64,000 bases of DNA from Trebonia sp963774945 (GCA_963774945.1 CAVZHA010000002.1:310001-374000), one strand, 5' to 3'. Positions 9,577 to 19,886 are shown, counted from the first letter of the stretch. Made by a program: numbers and translations. The notes: a model not told the origin generated them from the sequence alone.

Positions 9577-11080
9577 ATGACAACTCGATCCGCCGAAACG
9601 ACAACAGATAGTCCGAATATCCGCAGCCTGATCCCGGCCAGGATCGACCGACTGCCTTGGTCGCGGTTCTTTACCAAGCTCGTCATAGCGCTGGGTATCG
9701 CCTGGATCCTCGACGGCCTCGAGATCACCATCGCCGCCAACGTCGGGCCCGACCTGACGCTGCACAATACGCTGAACCTGGGCGCGGGCGCGGTCGCCGA
9801 CATCGCCTGGTGGTACCTGATCGGCGAGGTCATCGGGGCGCTGTTCTTCGGTCGGCTGTCCGACAAGCTCGGCCGCAAGAACCTCTTCGTTATCACCCTC
9901 GGCGTCTACCTGATCGGCAGCGGCCTCACCGCCGCGACGCCGGGCGGCGGCAGCTGGATCTGGTTCCTTTACTTCACCCGGATCATCGCCGGCATGGGCA
10001 TCGGCGGCGAGTACGCCGCTATCAACTCGGCTATCGACGAGATGATCCCGGCCAAGTACCGGGGCCGGATCGACCTCGCCGTCAACGGCACCTACTGGGC
10101 CGGCGCGCTCATCGGCACGGCCGTCACCCTCTGGGTGCTGAACCACGTGACCCCCGAATGGGGCTGGCGGATCGCCTACCTGGTCGGGCCGGTGCTCGCG
10201 CTCGTCATCATCTTCGTGCGGCGCAACCTGCCGGAGTCGCCGCGCTGGCAGATCATGCACGGCCACCAGGCCGAGGCCGATGCGTCGATCAAGGAAATCG
10301 AAGACCATGTGGAGGCGACCAAGGGATCGCTGCCGCCGGTTGACGAGAGCAGGGAACTGGAGATCACGCCGACCGCCCAGATCGGCTACCTCCGGCTCCT
10401 GATAACGCTGTTCCGGACGTATCCAAGCCGCTCCTTCCTGGTCTTCATGCTCATGTCGACCCAGTCCTTCCTTTACAACGCCATCTTCTTCACCTACGGG
10501 CTGGTGCTCGAGTACTTCTTCCACGTCAAGGCGACCGACACCGCCTACTACTTCTTCGCGTTCGCGGCGGGCAACCTGCTCGGCCCGCTGACGATCGGCC
10601 GGCTGTTCGACACGATCGGCCGCAGGAAGATGATCTCGGGCACCTACCTGCTATCGGGGGTACTGCTGCTGATCGTCTCCTTCCTGTTCAAGAACGGCTC
10701 CCTGAACGCGACCACGCAGACGCTGTGCTGGGCGGTCATCTTCTTCTTCGCCTCGGCCGGGCGCCAGCGCCGGCTACCTGACCGCCAGCGAGGTCTTCCC
10801 GCTTGAGGTCCGGGCAAAGGCCATCGCGGTGTTCTTCGCCATCGCGCAGTGCTTCGGCGCCTTCGGCTCGGCCTGGTACGGCCACCTGATCGGCACCGGG
10901 CAGGACCGTAACACGCTGTTCGCCGGGTACGTCGTCGGCGCCATCGCGATGATCCTCGGCGGCCTGACCGCGGTCTTCTTCGCGGTTGACGCCGAGGGCA
11001 AGTCCCTCGAGGACGTGGCCAAGCCGCTGTCGGTCATCGCCAAGCCGTCGCAGGCCATCTTCCGCACCGGCGCAGATTAG
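9577..11080 (+). CDS. MFS metabolite transporter
   Basis: Twelve-helix major facilitator of about 500 residues in the sugar/metabolite:proton symporter group. Family signatures are GRLSDKLGRKNLF in the loop between helices 2 and 3, GMGIGGEYAAINSAIDEMIP after helix 4, PESPRW after helix 6 and GRLFDTIGRRKMI in the second half. One extra G near 10760 breaks the frame; the remainder, beginning AGYLTASEVFPLEVRAKAIA, runs to the stop at 11080. It is divergent from marR and probably under its control. The transported compound cannot be read from sequence. Confidence 0.88.
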
Positions 11081-11112
11081 GCACCCGCGAGCCAAAGGGC
11101 GCGCCGGTGCCT
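11079..11112 (+). terminator. Possible hairpin after the MFS gene
   Basis: AGGCACC (11079-11085) can pair with GGTGCCT (11106-11112) over a 20-nt loop. No T-run follows, so it is only a candidate. Confidence 0.3.
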
Positions 11113-11195
11113 GGACTGAGGAGCGAGGCGGTTTGTGCCGAGCGACGAGGGAAGGCACCGGCTTCGGGCGCCCGGAGGCGAGCGGGGAGACAGGG

Positions 11196-11201
11196 TATCT
11201 T
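11196..11201 (+). promoter_or_regulatory. -10 hexamer of a probable leaderless transcript
   Basis: TATCTT lies 6 nt before the ATG at 11208, with no Shine-Dalgarno sequence between. Confidence 0.45.
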
Positions 11202-11207
11202 CAGGTC

Positions 11208-11807
11208 ATGCCCCCGCGCCCAGCGCCGCGCGATCTCCGCGCTTCCGACGCCGATCGTGAACGAGTCGTGGCCATGCTCGGCGAGGCGCTCGCCGACGGC
11301 CGCATTTCCCACGATGAGCACGGGGAGCGGATGTCGGCCGCGCTCTCCGCCCGCACGCTGGGCGAGCTCGCCGGGCTGACGACCGACCTGGCCGCTCCCG
11401 AGCACCAGCCGGTGCAGCTGAACGGCGGTCAGCCGGTCGCGGCGCTTTTCGGTAACGCCGAGCGGACCGGCCGGTGGGTGGTACCGGCCACCATGACCTG
11501 CGTCGCCGCGTTCGGCGAGGTGGTGCTCGACCTGCGCGAGGCGCTGCTGCAGGACCGGCACGTCGTGCTCAGCGTCTACGCGGTCTTCGGCCGGGTCCGG
11601 ATCATCGTGCCATCCGGCGTGGAGGTCGTGATGAACGGCACCGAGATCCTCGGCCGCCAGCGCGGCGGCACCACCAGGCGGGTGCCGACGTCCTCGCAGA
11701 CGCCGGTGGTCGAGGTCCGCGGCTACGTGGCCGTGAGCGAGGTGCTCGCCCGCACCCCGCCCCGCCCCCGCCGCTGGCTCCGCTGGGGCCGCGCATCCCT
11801 ACCGTGA
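11208..11807 (+). CDS. DUF1707 domain protein with LiaF-like C-terminal domain
   Basis: A 199-residue soluble protein. The N-terminus LRASDADRERVVAMLGEALA, followed by GRISHDEHGERMSAAL, is the DUF1707 (SHOCT-like) signature found in many actinobacterial membrane or envelope-stress proteins. The C-terminal part (about 80-175) contains AFGEVVLDLREALL and resembles the beta-helical domain of LiaF/cell-wall-active antibiotic response proteins. No transmembrane segment is seen, unlike many relatives. Role probably in envelope sensing; not established. Confidence 0.75.
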   Translation: MPPRPAPRDLRASDADRERVVAMLGEALADGRISHDEHGERMSAALSARTLGELAGLTTDLAAPEHQPVQLNGGQPVAALFGNAERTGRWVVPATMTCVAAFGEVVLDLREALLQDRHVVLSVYAVFGRVRIIVPSGVEVVMNGTEILGRQRGGTTRRVPTSSQTPVVEVRGYVAVSEVLARTPPRPRRWLRWGRASLP

Positions 11808-11850
11808 CCATGACCATTTCCCCGCAGGGCCGATACCCTCGCCTTTCATC

Positions 11851-11925
11851 GGGCCTGCCGCGGGGGGTACGGGGGCGAGAGGGAATGGGGGCGGGAGCCC
11901 CCCATGCGGAAGGGCTGTCCCCCGG
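11851..11925 (-). repeat. Dispersed intergenic element, copy 2
   Basis: Reverse-oriented counterpart of 4521-4590, with the hairpin ATGGGGG (11885-11891), loop CGGGAG and CCCCCCAT (11898-11905). It lies directly after the glpX stop codon, between the convergent DUF1707 and glpX genes, where it could end transcription. Confidence 0.65.
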
Positions 11926-11930
11926 AGAAG

Positions 11931-13016
11931 CTAGTCGTATTTGACGGCGGAGTAGGCGCTCAGCTTCCACAGGGCGTGCTCGCTCCGGATCGAGCGGATC
12001 GTGCCCGACCTCGAGCGCATCACCAGCGAGTGGGTGGTCAGGCCGCCCGGCTTGTAGCGGATGCCCGCCATCAGCTCGCCGTCGGTGATGCCGGTGGCGG
12101 AGAAGAACACGTCGTCCGAGGAGACCAGGTCGTCGGTGGTGAGCACCCGGCTGAGGTCGTGCCCGGCGTCGAGCGCCTTGCGCCGCTCGGCCTCGTCCTT
12201 GGGAGCGAGCTTGCCCTGGATGACGCCGCCGAGGCACTTGAGCGCGCAGGCCGCGATGATGCCCTCGGGGGTGCCGCCGACGCCGAGCATCAGGTCGATG
12301 CCGGTGTCCGCGCGCGCCGCCATGATCGCGCCCGCCACGTCCCCGTCGGTGATCAGGTGGATCCGCGCGCCCGCCGCCCGGACCGCGGCGATCAGGCCCT
12401 CGTGCCTAGGCCGGTCCAGGATCACCACCGTCACGTCGCCCCGCGAGATGCCCTTGGCCTTGGCGACCGCGGCGATGTTGGCCGCGGGCGGGGCGTTGAT
12501 GTCCACCACCGCGGCCGCCTCGGGACCGGTGGCCAGCTTGGTCATGTAGAAGACGGCGGACGGGTCGTACATCGAGCCGCGCTCGGCGACCGCGAGGACC
12601 GACACCGCGTTCGGCATGCCGTTGGCGCACAGCCGGGTCCCGTCGATCGGGTCCACCGCGACGTCGACCGCCGGGCCGGTGCCGTCGCCCACCTCTTCGC
12701 CGTTGAACAGCATCGGGGCGTTGTCCTTCTCGCCCTCGCCGATCACCACCACGCCGCGCATCGACACGGAGTTGATGAGCGTCCGCATCGCGTGCACGGC
12801 GGCGCCGTCGGCCCCGTTCTTGTCGCCTCGGCCCACCCACCGGGCCGAGGCCATCGCCGCCGCCTCGGTCACCCGGGCGAGCTCAAGCGCCAGGTTCCGG
12901 TTGGGCGCGTGCTCGGCGGGCTCGGGCGTCCCGGGAATGCCGGTCACGTTCTCACGTCGGTCATGGTGAATACCTACCCGTTCCGTTACGTCCGCTTTAC
13001 CATTCAGGGCGCACAT
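11931..13016 (-). CDS. glpX: Class II fructose-1,6-bisphosphatase
   Basis: Hydrolyses fructose 1,6-bisphosphate in gluconeogenesis, in the cytosol, as a metal-dependent enzyme. Complete at 361 residues with no frame break. Key motifs are GEGEKDNAPMLFNGE, DPIDGTRL and GGTPEGIIAACALKCLGG. GlpX is the main or only FBPase in most actinobacteria. The annotated ATG gives MCALNGKADVTER; the conserved core begins near NLALELARVTEAAA, so an internal start is possible. It is read on the minus strand downstream of the FrnE/xse genes. Confidence 0.95.
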   Translation of the reverse strand: MCALNGKADVTERVGIHHDRRENVTGIPGTPEPAEHAPNRNLALELARVTEAAAMASARWVGRGDKNGADGAAVHAMRTLINSVSMRGVVVIGEGEKDNAPMLFNGEEVGDGTGPAVDVAVDPIDGTRLCANGMPNAVSVLAVAERGSMYDPSAVFYMTKLATGPEAAAVVDINAPPAANIAAVAKAKGISRGDVTVVILDRPRHEGLIAAVRAAGARIHLITDGDVAGAIMAARADTGIDLMLGVGGTPEGIIAACALKCLGGVIQGKLAPKDEAERRKALDAGHDLSRVLTTDDLVSSDDVFFSATGITDGELMAGIRYKPGGLTTHSLVMRSRSGTIRSIRSEHALWKLSAYSAVKYD

Positions 13017-13042
13017 TTACCACGTCGCCGGGTGCGGCGGTG

Positions 13043-13680
13043 CTAGCCGCGCCGGTCCCAGGCCTGCTGAAGCGCGCTGGCGAACATCTCAGTTGGCTGC
13101 GCACCGGAAACCCCGAGCGCCATGTCGAATACGAAGAACGGGACGCCGCTGACGCCGAGTTCGCGCGCCTGCAACTCGTCCTGGCGCACCTCCTCGGCGT
13201 AGGCGTCACCGTCGATAACCTCCCCGGCGGCGGCGCGCGTCTAGACCTGCCCCGGCCGCGATCTCGGTGATCACGTCGCGGTCGAAGACCTGCCGTCCCT
13301 GCCCGAAGTAGGCCTGGTTGACCGCGCCGAGCAGTTCCGCCTGCACGCCCTTGGCCAGCCCGAGGTGGAGCACACGGTGGATGTCGAAGGTGTTGCCGAC
13401 CGGGCGCTCCGGATGAAAGCCGAGGCCCTCGGCCGCGGCGAGCCCCGCGACCCGCGACTCGGCTGCCCGTGCGTCCGCTTCGGACATGCCGTACTTCCTG
13501 CTCAGCATCGAGAAGGTGGTCTCGTGCTGGTCCTTCGGATAGCTGGGGTCGAGCTCGAACGAGTGGTAGACGACCTCGACCTCATCGCGGTGCGTCGAAG
13601 GAGCTCAGCGCCTTCTCGAACCGTGCCTTGCCCACGTAGCACCACGGGCAGATGACGTCGCTCCAGATATCCACGCGCAT
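13043..13680 (-). CDS. DsbA family oxidoreductase (FrnE-like)
   Basis: About 212 residues with a thioredoxin fold. The N-terminus MRVDIWSDVICPWCYVGK carries the CPWC active site typical of the FrnE/2-hydroxychromene isomerase-like DsbA group. There is no signal peptide, so it is cytosolic. The gene is broken near 13590 and 13240; the rejoined C-terminus reads VSGVPFFVFDMALGVSGAQP (the cis-Pro loop GVPFF) and ends LQQAWDRRG. It may act in thiol stress or protein disulfide exchange. Confidence 0.8.
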
Positions 13681-13742
13681 GCCTACAGCCTAGAATGCCC
13701 GCCCGGCGCCGGGTATCCCGCGTGGGTGTGACGTTGGAATCC

Positions 13743-13979
13743 TCAGAAGGGGGCGCCCTCGGCAGCCGGGCCGTCGGCGGGCTCGCGGGCGGCCATGGCG
13801 GCGGTCAGCCGGGCGCGGGCGCCGTCCAGCCACTCGGCGCATATCGCGGCCAGCTTCTCGCCCCGCTCCCACAGGTCGAGCGACTGCTCGAGGGTGAGCC
13901 CGCCCGTTTCGAGCCGCTTCACCACGCTGGCCAGCTCGTCTCTGGCCTGCTCGTAAGTGAGGGCTTCACGATCAGTCAC
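13743..13979 (-). CDS. xseB: Exodeoxyribonuclease VII small subunit
   Basis: 78 residues, the usual size. The conserved pattern LTYEQARDELASVVKRLE, followed by GGLTLEQSLDLWERGEKLA, identifies XseB, which binds in several copies to XseA to form the single-strand-specific exonuclease VII. It lies 10 bp downstream of xseA in the same operon. Confidence 0.93.
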   Translation of the reverse strand: MTDREALTYEQARDELASVVKRLETGGLTLEQSLDLWERGEKLAAICAEWLDGARARLTAAMAAREPADGPAAEGAPF

Positions 13980-13989
13980 AGCAAAAATC

Positions 13990-15189
13990 CTACTCGTGAT
14001 CCACGGTGGCGGTCAGCTGGTCTTCGGCGAACCGGATGGTCAGCCGCTCACCGGGGGAGAGCTCCTTGGCCGACCGGATGACGGCCCCGTCGGAGTCTTG
14101 GGCTATCGAATAGCCGCGGCGGAGGGTCGCGGCGGGGGAGAGCGCGAGCAGCCGGGCGCGGGTGTGGGCGACATCGTCGCCCGCCCTGGCCAGGCCCGAG
14201 TCGAGCGACTGGCGGGCGCGGCGGATGAGCGCGTCGACCTGCTCGGCCTGCCGCTCGATCTCGCGGACCGGGTCGGCCAGGGCCGGGCGCGAGCGGGTCG
14301 CGTCCAGCCAGGCCTGCTCGCGGTCGAGCCAGCCGCGCATGTGCCGCCGCGCCCGGTCGCGCAGCTGGGTGACGAGCGCCAGCTGCTCGGCCACGTCGGG
14401 CACGATCCGCTTGGCCGCGTCGGTCGGCGTGGAGGCGCGCAGGTCCGCCACGTAGTCGAGCAGCGGGGTGTCCTGCTCGTGCCCGATCGCGGACACCACC
14501 GGGGTGCGGCAGGCCGCGACCGCTCGCAGCAGCGCCTCGTCGGAGAACGGGAGCAGGTCCTCGAGCGAGCCGCCGCCCCGGGCGATCACGATCACGTCGA
14601 CCTCGGGGTCGGCGTCCAGCTTGCGCAGCGCCTCGATTACCTCGCCGGCCGCGTACGGGCCCTGCACGGCGGACTGCTCGATCCGGAACTTGACGGCCGG
14701 CCAGCGCCGCTGCGCGTTCTGGACCACGTCCCGCTCGGCCGCCGATTCCCGTCCGCACACCAGGCCGATGACGCCGGGCAGGAAGGGCAGCGCGCGCTTG
14801 CGCTCGGCGGAGAAAAGACCCTCGGCCGTCAGCTGCACGCGCAGCCTCTCCAGCCGCGCCAGCAGCTCGCCCACGCCGACCGCGCGGATTTCGAGCGCGG
14901 TAAGCGCGAACGAGCCGCGGGTGGCGTTGAAGTCGGGCCTGACGAACATCACCACGCGCGCGCCCTCGACCGGAGAGACCACCTCGAACACCTGCCGGGT
15001 GCAGATGACCTGGGCCGAGACGGCGGCGATCGGGTCCCTGAGCGTCAGGAAGACCGTGTTGCCGCGCTTCTTGCACTCGGCGATCTGCCCCTCGACCCAG
15101 ATCCGGCCGAGCTTGCCGATCCAGCCGCCGACAGCCTGCAGCACGGTCCGAACAGGAACCGGCGCCTCGGCGGACGTCTCTAGGGCCAT
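13990..15189 (-). CDS. xseA: Exodeoxyribonuclease VII large subunit
   Basis: 399 residues, intact. An N-terminal OB-fold (about 20-110, containing GRIWVEGQIAECKKRGNTVF) binds single-stranded DNA. The catalytic core follows with SAIGHEQDTPLLDYVADLRA and ARGGGSLEDLLPFSDE, both family hallmarks, and then a coiled-coil and a C-terminal segment ending RFAEDQLTATVDHE. It forms exonuclease VII with XseB and removes single-stranded ends in repair. Confidence 0.95.
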   Translation of the reverse strand: MALETSAEAPVPVRTVLQAVGGWIGKLGRIWVEGQIAECKKRGNTVFLTLRDPIAAVSAQVICTRQVFEVVSPVEGARVVMFVRPDFNATRGSFALTALEIRAVGVGELLARLERLRVQLTAEGLFSAERKRALPFLPGVIGLVCGRESAAERDVVQNAQRRWPAVKFRIEQSAVQGPYAAGEVIEALRKLDADPEVDVIVIARGGGSLEDLLPFSDEALLRAVAACRTPVVSAIGHEQDTPLLDYVADLRASTPTDAAKRIVPDVAEQLALVTQLRDRARRHMRGWLDREQAWLDATRSRPALADPVREIERQAEQVDALIRRARQSLDSGLARAGDDVAHTRARLLALSPAATLRRGYSIAQDSDGAVIRSAKELSPGERLTIRFAEDQLTATVDHE

Positions 15190-15236
15190 ACCACCTATCC
15201 CATCACGACGCCGGGCCCCGGTTAGCCTGCGACGCG

Positions 15237-15803
15237 CTACTCGGTCAGCTTCGGAAGCGCCTGGGTGAGCCCGAGGTTAAGCTTCGTGATCCGGCGCTCG
15301 AACATCGAGATCACGTCCGCGCGATCGGCGTGGGCCTTCTCGTAATCGATGAGCTCCGTCAGCTGGTCGGCGGAAAGGTTGCGGAGCCGGGCGCGCAGCG
15401 ACGCGATCGACAGGTCGTCATAATTCGCAAGCGGCAGCGCGGCCGCCTCTTCCGGAGCGGCGGCGTCCTCGGGCGCGGCAGCGTCTTCCGGTGCGGCGGC
15501 GTCCTCAGGTGCGGCAGCGTCCTCAGGCGCAGCGGCGTCTTCCGGTGCGGCGGCGTCTTCCGGTGCGGCAGCGTCCTCAGGCGCAGCGGCGTCTTCCGGT
15601 GCGGCGGCGTCCGCCGGGGCAGCGGTTTCCGGCGCTGCCGTCGGGGCGCTCGCGGACGCCTCGGCCTTGGCCGGCTTATTACGAATTTTATCGCTGACGG
15701 AAAGCAGCGAGCCGATTCCGCCGAACACCGCCCGCAGCGCGTGCGCCGGGGCCTCCTTCACGCGCTCGTTACCTGCGGGACGCGCATATCGCACTCTCCT
15801 CAA
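15237..15803 (-). CDS. Lipid-droplet-associated-type protein with AAPED repeats
   Basis: 188 residues. The C-terminal part YDDLSIASLRARLRNLSADQ, followed by LTELIDYEKAH, matches the small actinobacterial family encoded between xseA and ispH (Rv1109c position in mycobacteria), some members of which are annotated as lipid droplet associated; the match rests on memory and synteny. The middle is a tandem APEDAA repeat of eight to nine units, an 18-bp DNA repeat at about 15455-15620 whose copy number is likely to vary. The N-terminus is basic and Arg-rich. No enzyme motif is present. Confidence 0.65.
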   Translation of the reverse strand: MRRVRYARPAGNERVKEAPAHALRAVFGGIGSLLSVSDKIRNKPAKAEASASAPTAAPETAAPADAAAPEDAAAPEDAAAPEDAAAPEDAAAPEDAAAPEDAAAPEDAAAPEDAAAPEEAAALPLANYDDLSIASLRARLRNLSADQLTELIDYEKAHADRADVISMFERRITKLNLGLTQALPKLTE

Positions 15804-15914
15804 ATGGGATGGGGTATGCCCCAGTGTGCCGCAGGAAAGGCCTCATCCGTTGTGTCTTAATTAAGGTGGTACCTACCCGATTTTAGGCAGTCGCGGCAAG
15901 ATGCGGGCGGCTGC

Positions 15915-15942
15915 CTGACGGGCGGCCGCTCTCGCCTACCAT
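15915..15942 (+). promoter_or_regulatory. ispH promoter, leaderless type
   Basis: CTGACG (15915-15920) and TACCAT (15937-15942) are 16 nt apart, and the ATG at 15950 follows the -10 by 7 nt. The first in-frame ATG at 15941 overlaps this -10, so 15950 is the better start. Confidence 0.5.
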
Positions 15943-15949
15943 GGGAGAC

Positions 15950-16891
15950 ATGTCTGAGACCCACCGACGGGTCCTGCTGGCGAAGCCACGTGGCTACTGC
16001 GCAGGGGTCGACCGGGCCGTGCAAGCCGTGGAGATAGCGCTCGGCAGGTTCGGCGCACCGGTATACGTGCGCAAGCAGATCGTGCACAACAAGCATGTGG
16101 TGAGCGATCTTGAGAAGCTCGGCGCCATCTTCGTCGAGGAGACCGACGAGGTGCCCGAGGGCAGCGTCGTCGTGTTCTCCGCGCACGGCATCGCGCCCGA
16201 GGTCCGCGAGTCGGCCAAGGCCCGCGGGCTGACGGCCATCGACGCGACCTGCCCGCTGGTCACCAAGGTGCACAACGAGGCAAGGCGCTTCGCCGCCACC
16301 GACTACGACATCCTGCTCATCGGCCACGAGGGCCACGAGGAGGTCGTCGGCACCACCGGCGAGGCGCCCGCCCGCGTCCACCTGGTGGACGGCCCGGCGG
16401 GCGCGGACGAGCGTCGAGGTGCGCGACCCGGCCAAGGTGGTCTGGCTCTCCCAGACCACGCTGTCGGTCGATGAGACGGTGCAGACGGTCGCCGCGCTCC
16501 GGGAGCGGTTCCCGCAGCTGATCGACCCGCCGAGCGATGACATCTGCTACGCGACGCAGAACCGGCAGACCGCGGTCAAGGCCATCGCCCCGCGGCCGAC
16601 GTGGTGATCGTCGTCGGCTCGCCGAACTCGTCCAACTCGGTCCGCCTGGTCGAGGTGGCCAAGGACGCCGGCGCGCGCGCCGCCTACCTGGTCGATGACG
16701 CCGGCGAGATCGACGCGGACTGGCTCCGCGACGCGTCCACGGTCGGCGTGACCAGCGGCGCCTCGGTGCCCGAGGAACTCGTGGCCGGGGTGCTCGGCAA
16801 GCTCGCCGCGCTCGGGTTCGGCGACGTGGAGGAGGTCGAGGCGGTCAAGGAGCGGATGACCTTCCAGCTCCCCCGCGAGCTGCGGAAGTAG
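15950..16891 (+). CDS. ispH: 4-hydroxy-3-methylbut-2-enyl diphosphate reductase
   Basis: Last step of the MEP isoprenoid pathway, forming IPP and DMAPP with a 4Fe-4S cluster. The three cluster cysteines are visible in GYCAGVDRAVQ, DATCPLVTKVH and DDICYATQNRQ. About 313 residues. Frame breaks near 16412 (one extra base) and 16590 split the gene; all three pieces match the family, and the last has VGSPNSSNSVRLVEVA. Divergent from the xse operon, the usual actinobacterial arrangement. Confidence 0.94.
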
Positions 16892-16913
16892 CGGGCGGGG
16901 CCACAGGCGCCCC

Positions 16914-16927
16914 GGACCGTTCGATAT
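16914..16927 (-). repeat. 14-bp motif downstream of rmuC, copy 1
   Basis: GGACCGTTCGATAT on the plus strand. The identical 14-mer occurs at 39411-39424. Both copies end exactly 22 nt from the stop codon of a minus-strand gene. It may be part of a 3' processing or termination signal. Confidence 0.5.
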
Positions 16928-16949
16928 GAACCGGCTTTTGACCTTGCCC

Positions 16950-18135
16950 TTACGACTGCTCCGACGTGACCAGTTCCGGCGCCGACAGCGGCCGCGCCGT
17001 CTCGGTGACCGGGGCCGGGGCGGTCAGCTCGGCGTCCACCAGCCCGAGCGACGACAGCCGCCGGGCGCTGACCAGCACGCGGCTCTCCATCGTGCCGACC
17101 GCCTGGTTGTAGGCGCCGACCGCGTTCGTCAGCGACTTGCCGAGCTTGTCCAGGTGCCGGCCGAGGCCGGAGAGCCGGTCGTAGAGCTCCCGGCCGAGCT
17201 CGAACACCTCCCTGCGCGTTCTCCGACAGCGCCTGCTGCTGCCACGCGTACTGGACGGTGCGCAGCATCGACACCAGCGTGGTCGGCGTGGCCAGGTGCA
17301 CCCGCCGGGCGAGCGCGTACTCGAGCAGCCCCTGGTCGTGCTCGAGGGCCGGGGCGAGGAACGCCTCGCCGGGCACGAACATGATCACGAACTCGGGCGT
17401 CTCCGGCAGCGACGACCAGTACGCCTTCGAGCCGAGCTGGTCGACGTGCGCCCGCAGGTGCCTGGCGTGCGCGGCGATGCCGCGCTTCCCGCTCGCCGTC
17501 GTCCGCCGGCCGCCGCCGCCTCCAGGTAGGCGGCGAGCGAGACCTTGGAGTCGACGACGACGTTCTTGCCGCCGGCCAGCCGCACCACCATGTCCGGGCC
17601 GCTGGCCGCCGTCGACGACCACCTGCTCGTCGAAGTCGACGTGCGCCGCCATCCCGGCCAGCTCGACCACCCGGCGCAGCTGCAGCTCGCCCCAGCGGCC
17701 GCGCGCCTCCGGCCGTCGCAGCGCGGTGACCAGGGCCTGGGTCTGCTCGCGGAGCTGCTCGGCGCCGCGCCTGGTGAACTCCACCTGCTGGGCGAGCTCG
17801 GCGTGCGACCGGGCCCGCGCGATGTCGGAGTCGCGCAGCTGCTGCTCGACCCGGGCGAGGGTCTCCCGCATCGGCCCGACCAGCGTCTCGACGTCGAACC
17901 GCTGCGCGAGCTGGCCCTCGGCGAGCGCGGTCTTCTCGGCCGCCGTCCGCTCGAGCAGCGCGGCCCGCTCCTGCGCCGAGCGGGCGCGCTCCTCCGCCGT
18001 CGCCGCGGCGGTGCCGAGGCGATTGCGTGCCAGCAGGTATCCGAGCACCGCGCCGATCGCAATGCCGGCCAGCAAGGCGAAGATGATCACATGTTCTAGT
18101 ATCGGCGCGCCGGCGCGGACCCCGTGGGTCGACAC
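16950..18135 (-). CDS. rmuC: RmuC family DNA recombination protein
   Basis: About 395 residues. An N-terminal membrane helix, IIFALLAGIAIGAVLGYLLA, is followed by a coiled-coil rich in Ala, Glu and Arg, and then the RmuC nuclease-like domain: RGRWGELQLRRVVELAGM, DSKVSLAAY, PEFVIMFVPGEAFLAPAL and SPTTL-like TPTTLVSMLRTVQYAW. RmuC proteins limit inversions at short inverted repeats. The gene is broken near 17610, 17500 and 17215. It converges with ispH and is divergent from the ABC transporter. Confidence 0.88.
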
Positions 18136-18153
18136 GCGCAGGAACCGGAGACA

Positions 18154-19886
18154 ATGGTTACCGTGCAGGCGGCCATCGAGGTGCGCGCGATCGGCCAGCG
18201 GGCCCGATCGTCCGAAGAAGTCACTCTGCGTGACGTGTCATTGACTGTCGGTCATGGTGAGCTGATGGCGATCATCGGCGGCAGCGGGTCGGGGAAGACG
18301 ACGCTGCTCGACGCGATGTCGGGGCTGCGCCCGCCGTCCTCGGGGACGGTGACCCGGTCGACCGGGCGATCGGCGCACGCCGGGCGGTATGTCGGCTATA
18401 TCCCCAATGCCGACACGATCCACCCGGCGCTGCCGCTGGACCGGGCGCTCCGGTACACGGCCGCGCTGCGCGCGGGCCGAAGGCCGCGGCGGACGCGGTC
18501 GCCGAGGCGCTGCGCGCGGTCGACCTGGCCGGGCAGGCGGCCACCCGGGTCGGCGAGCTTGACGCCGGCCAGCGCAAGCGCGCCGCCATCGCGGTCGAGC
18601 TGCTGGCCGAGCCGTCGCAGCTCTTCCTCGAGGAGCCCACGATCGGCCTCGACCCCGCGCAGGGGACCGAGGTGATGCGCCGGCTGCGGCGGCTGTGCGA
18701 GAGCGGGGTCACGGTGGTGCTCACCACGCAGAACCCGCTCGACGCGGCCCGCTGCGACAAGGTGGCGGTCCTCGCCACCGGCGGTCACCTGGCGTTCTTC
18801 GGCACGCCCGACGCGGCCTGCGAATACTTCGCGGCCGACAGCCTCGACGAGATCTACGAGCGGCTGGCTGGTCTCGGCGACCCGGCGGCGGCGTGGTCCC
18901 GCCGCTTCCCCCAGTTTTCCCGAACGGTCCCTGGTTTCACCGCCTCGCCGACCATTCCGCCCGCCGCCGGGGCCGGCCCGTCTGCTGCCGGACACGGCGG
19001 GCCCGCACTCGGCCGGCCGGGCGTCCACCGGGCCGCGGTGGGGCTGCTCGACGACGAGCTGTCCGCGGCTGATCTGAGTGCCGATCTGGATGCGGATTTC
19101 GATGCCGACCTGGATGCCGACCTGGATGTTGACCTGGATGGCGGGCTGGGCGGCGTCGAGCCGGCCGGAGCGGACGGTGCGGGCCGCCCGGCGCCGGCGA
19201 CGCGGCCGGGCCGGTGGTCCGCCCGCTCCGGCAATGGCGGTGCTGACCAGACGGAACGTTGACGTGCTGGTCCGGTCGAGGCCCACGCTGGCCGCGCTCG
19301 CGGGCGCGCCGGTCGCGGTCCTGCTCGCCTTGCTGGTGCTGCTCGGACTGGGGGCGTTCGACCCGGCGCGGCCGGGCGCCGTCATTCTGGATGGTGTTCG
19401 GCGGGTTCTTCGTCGGTCTGGCCTACGGCCTGCCGCAGATCCGCCCCGAGCTCGGCGACGCTCAGGGCGGAGCGCTTCAGCGGCCTCAGTCCCGGCGCGT
19501 ACGTGCTGGCCAAGGCGGCCGTGCTGGTCCCGCCGCTGGCCGTCGCGGACGCGGTGATCCTGCTCGTGCCCGGGCTGTCGGGGCGACTGCGGCGACGGCG
19601 GGTACGGCCGGTCTTCGTGACGTGCTGCTGTCATCGGCGGTCGCGCTCAGCCTCGGCCTGCTGCTGTCGGCGGTGACGCCCGCGCAGCCTCGCGCGCTGA
19701 CCCCGGTCGTCGCCTGCTGCCTGCCGCCGGTCCTGCTGGCCGCGGCCGTGCTCGCCCTGCTGCACCGCCCGGTCTGGGGCAACTGGCTGGGGCTGGCGGC
19801 GTGCCTGGTGGCGCTGCTGGCCGCCACGACCGCGATCATCTACCGTCGGCTGCCGTCTCCCGACCGGGCCTGGCGCGAGCCGCCTA
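18154..19886 (+). CDS. ABC transporter, fused ATPase and ABC-2 permease (ABCG-like)
   Basis: One chain with an N-terminal nucleotide-binding domain and a C-terminal membrane domain. Walker A is GGSGSGKTT. The signature position reads LDAGQRKR and Walker B LFLEEPTIGLDP, with Glu in place of the first Asp. The H-loop position reads VVLTTQNP, without the usual His. Between the domains lies an acidic linker (19074-19145) of repeated DLDADLDAD units encoded by a 12-bp repeat. The membrane part has helices such as APVAVLLALLVLLGLGAF and VALSLGLLLSAVTPAQPRAL. Several frame breaks lie near 18480, 19235, 19390 and 19590. Substrate unknown. Confidence 0.75.
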
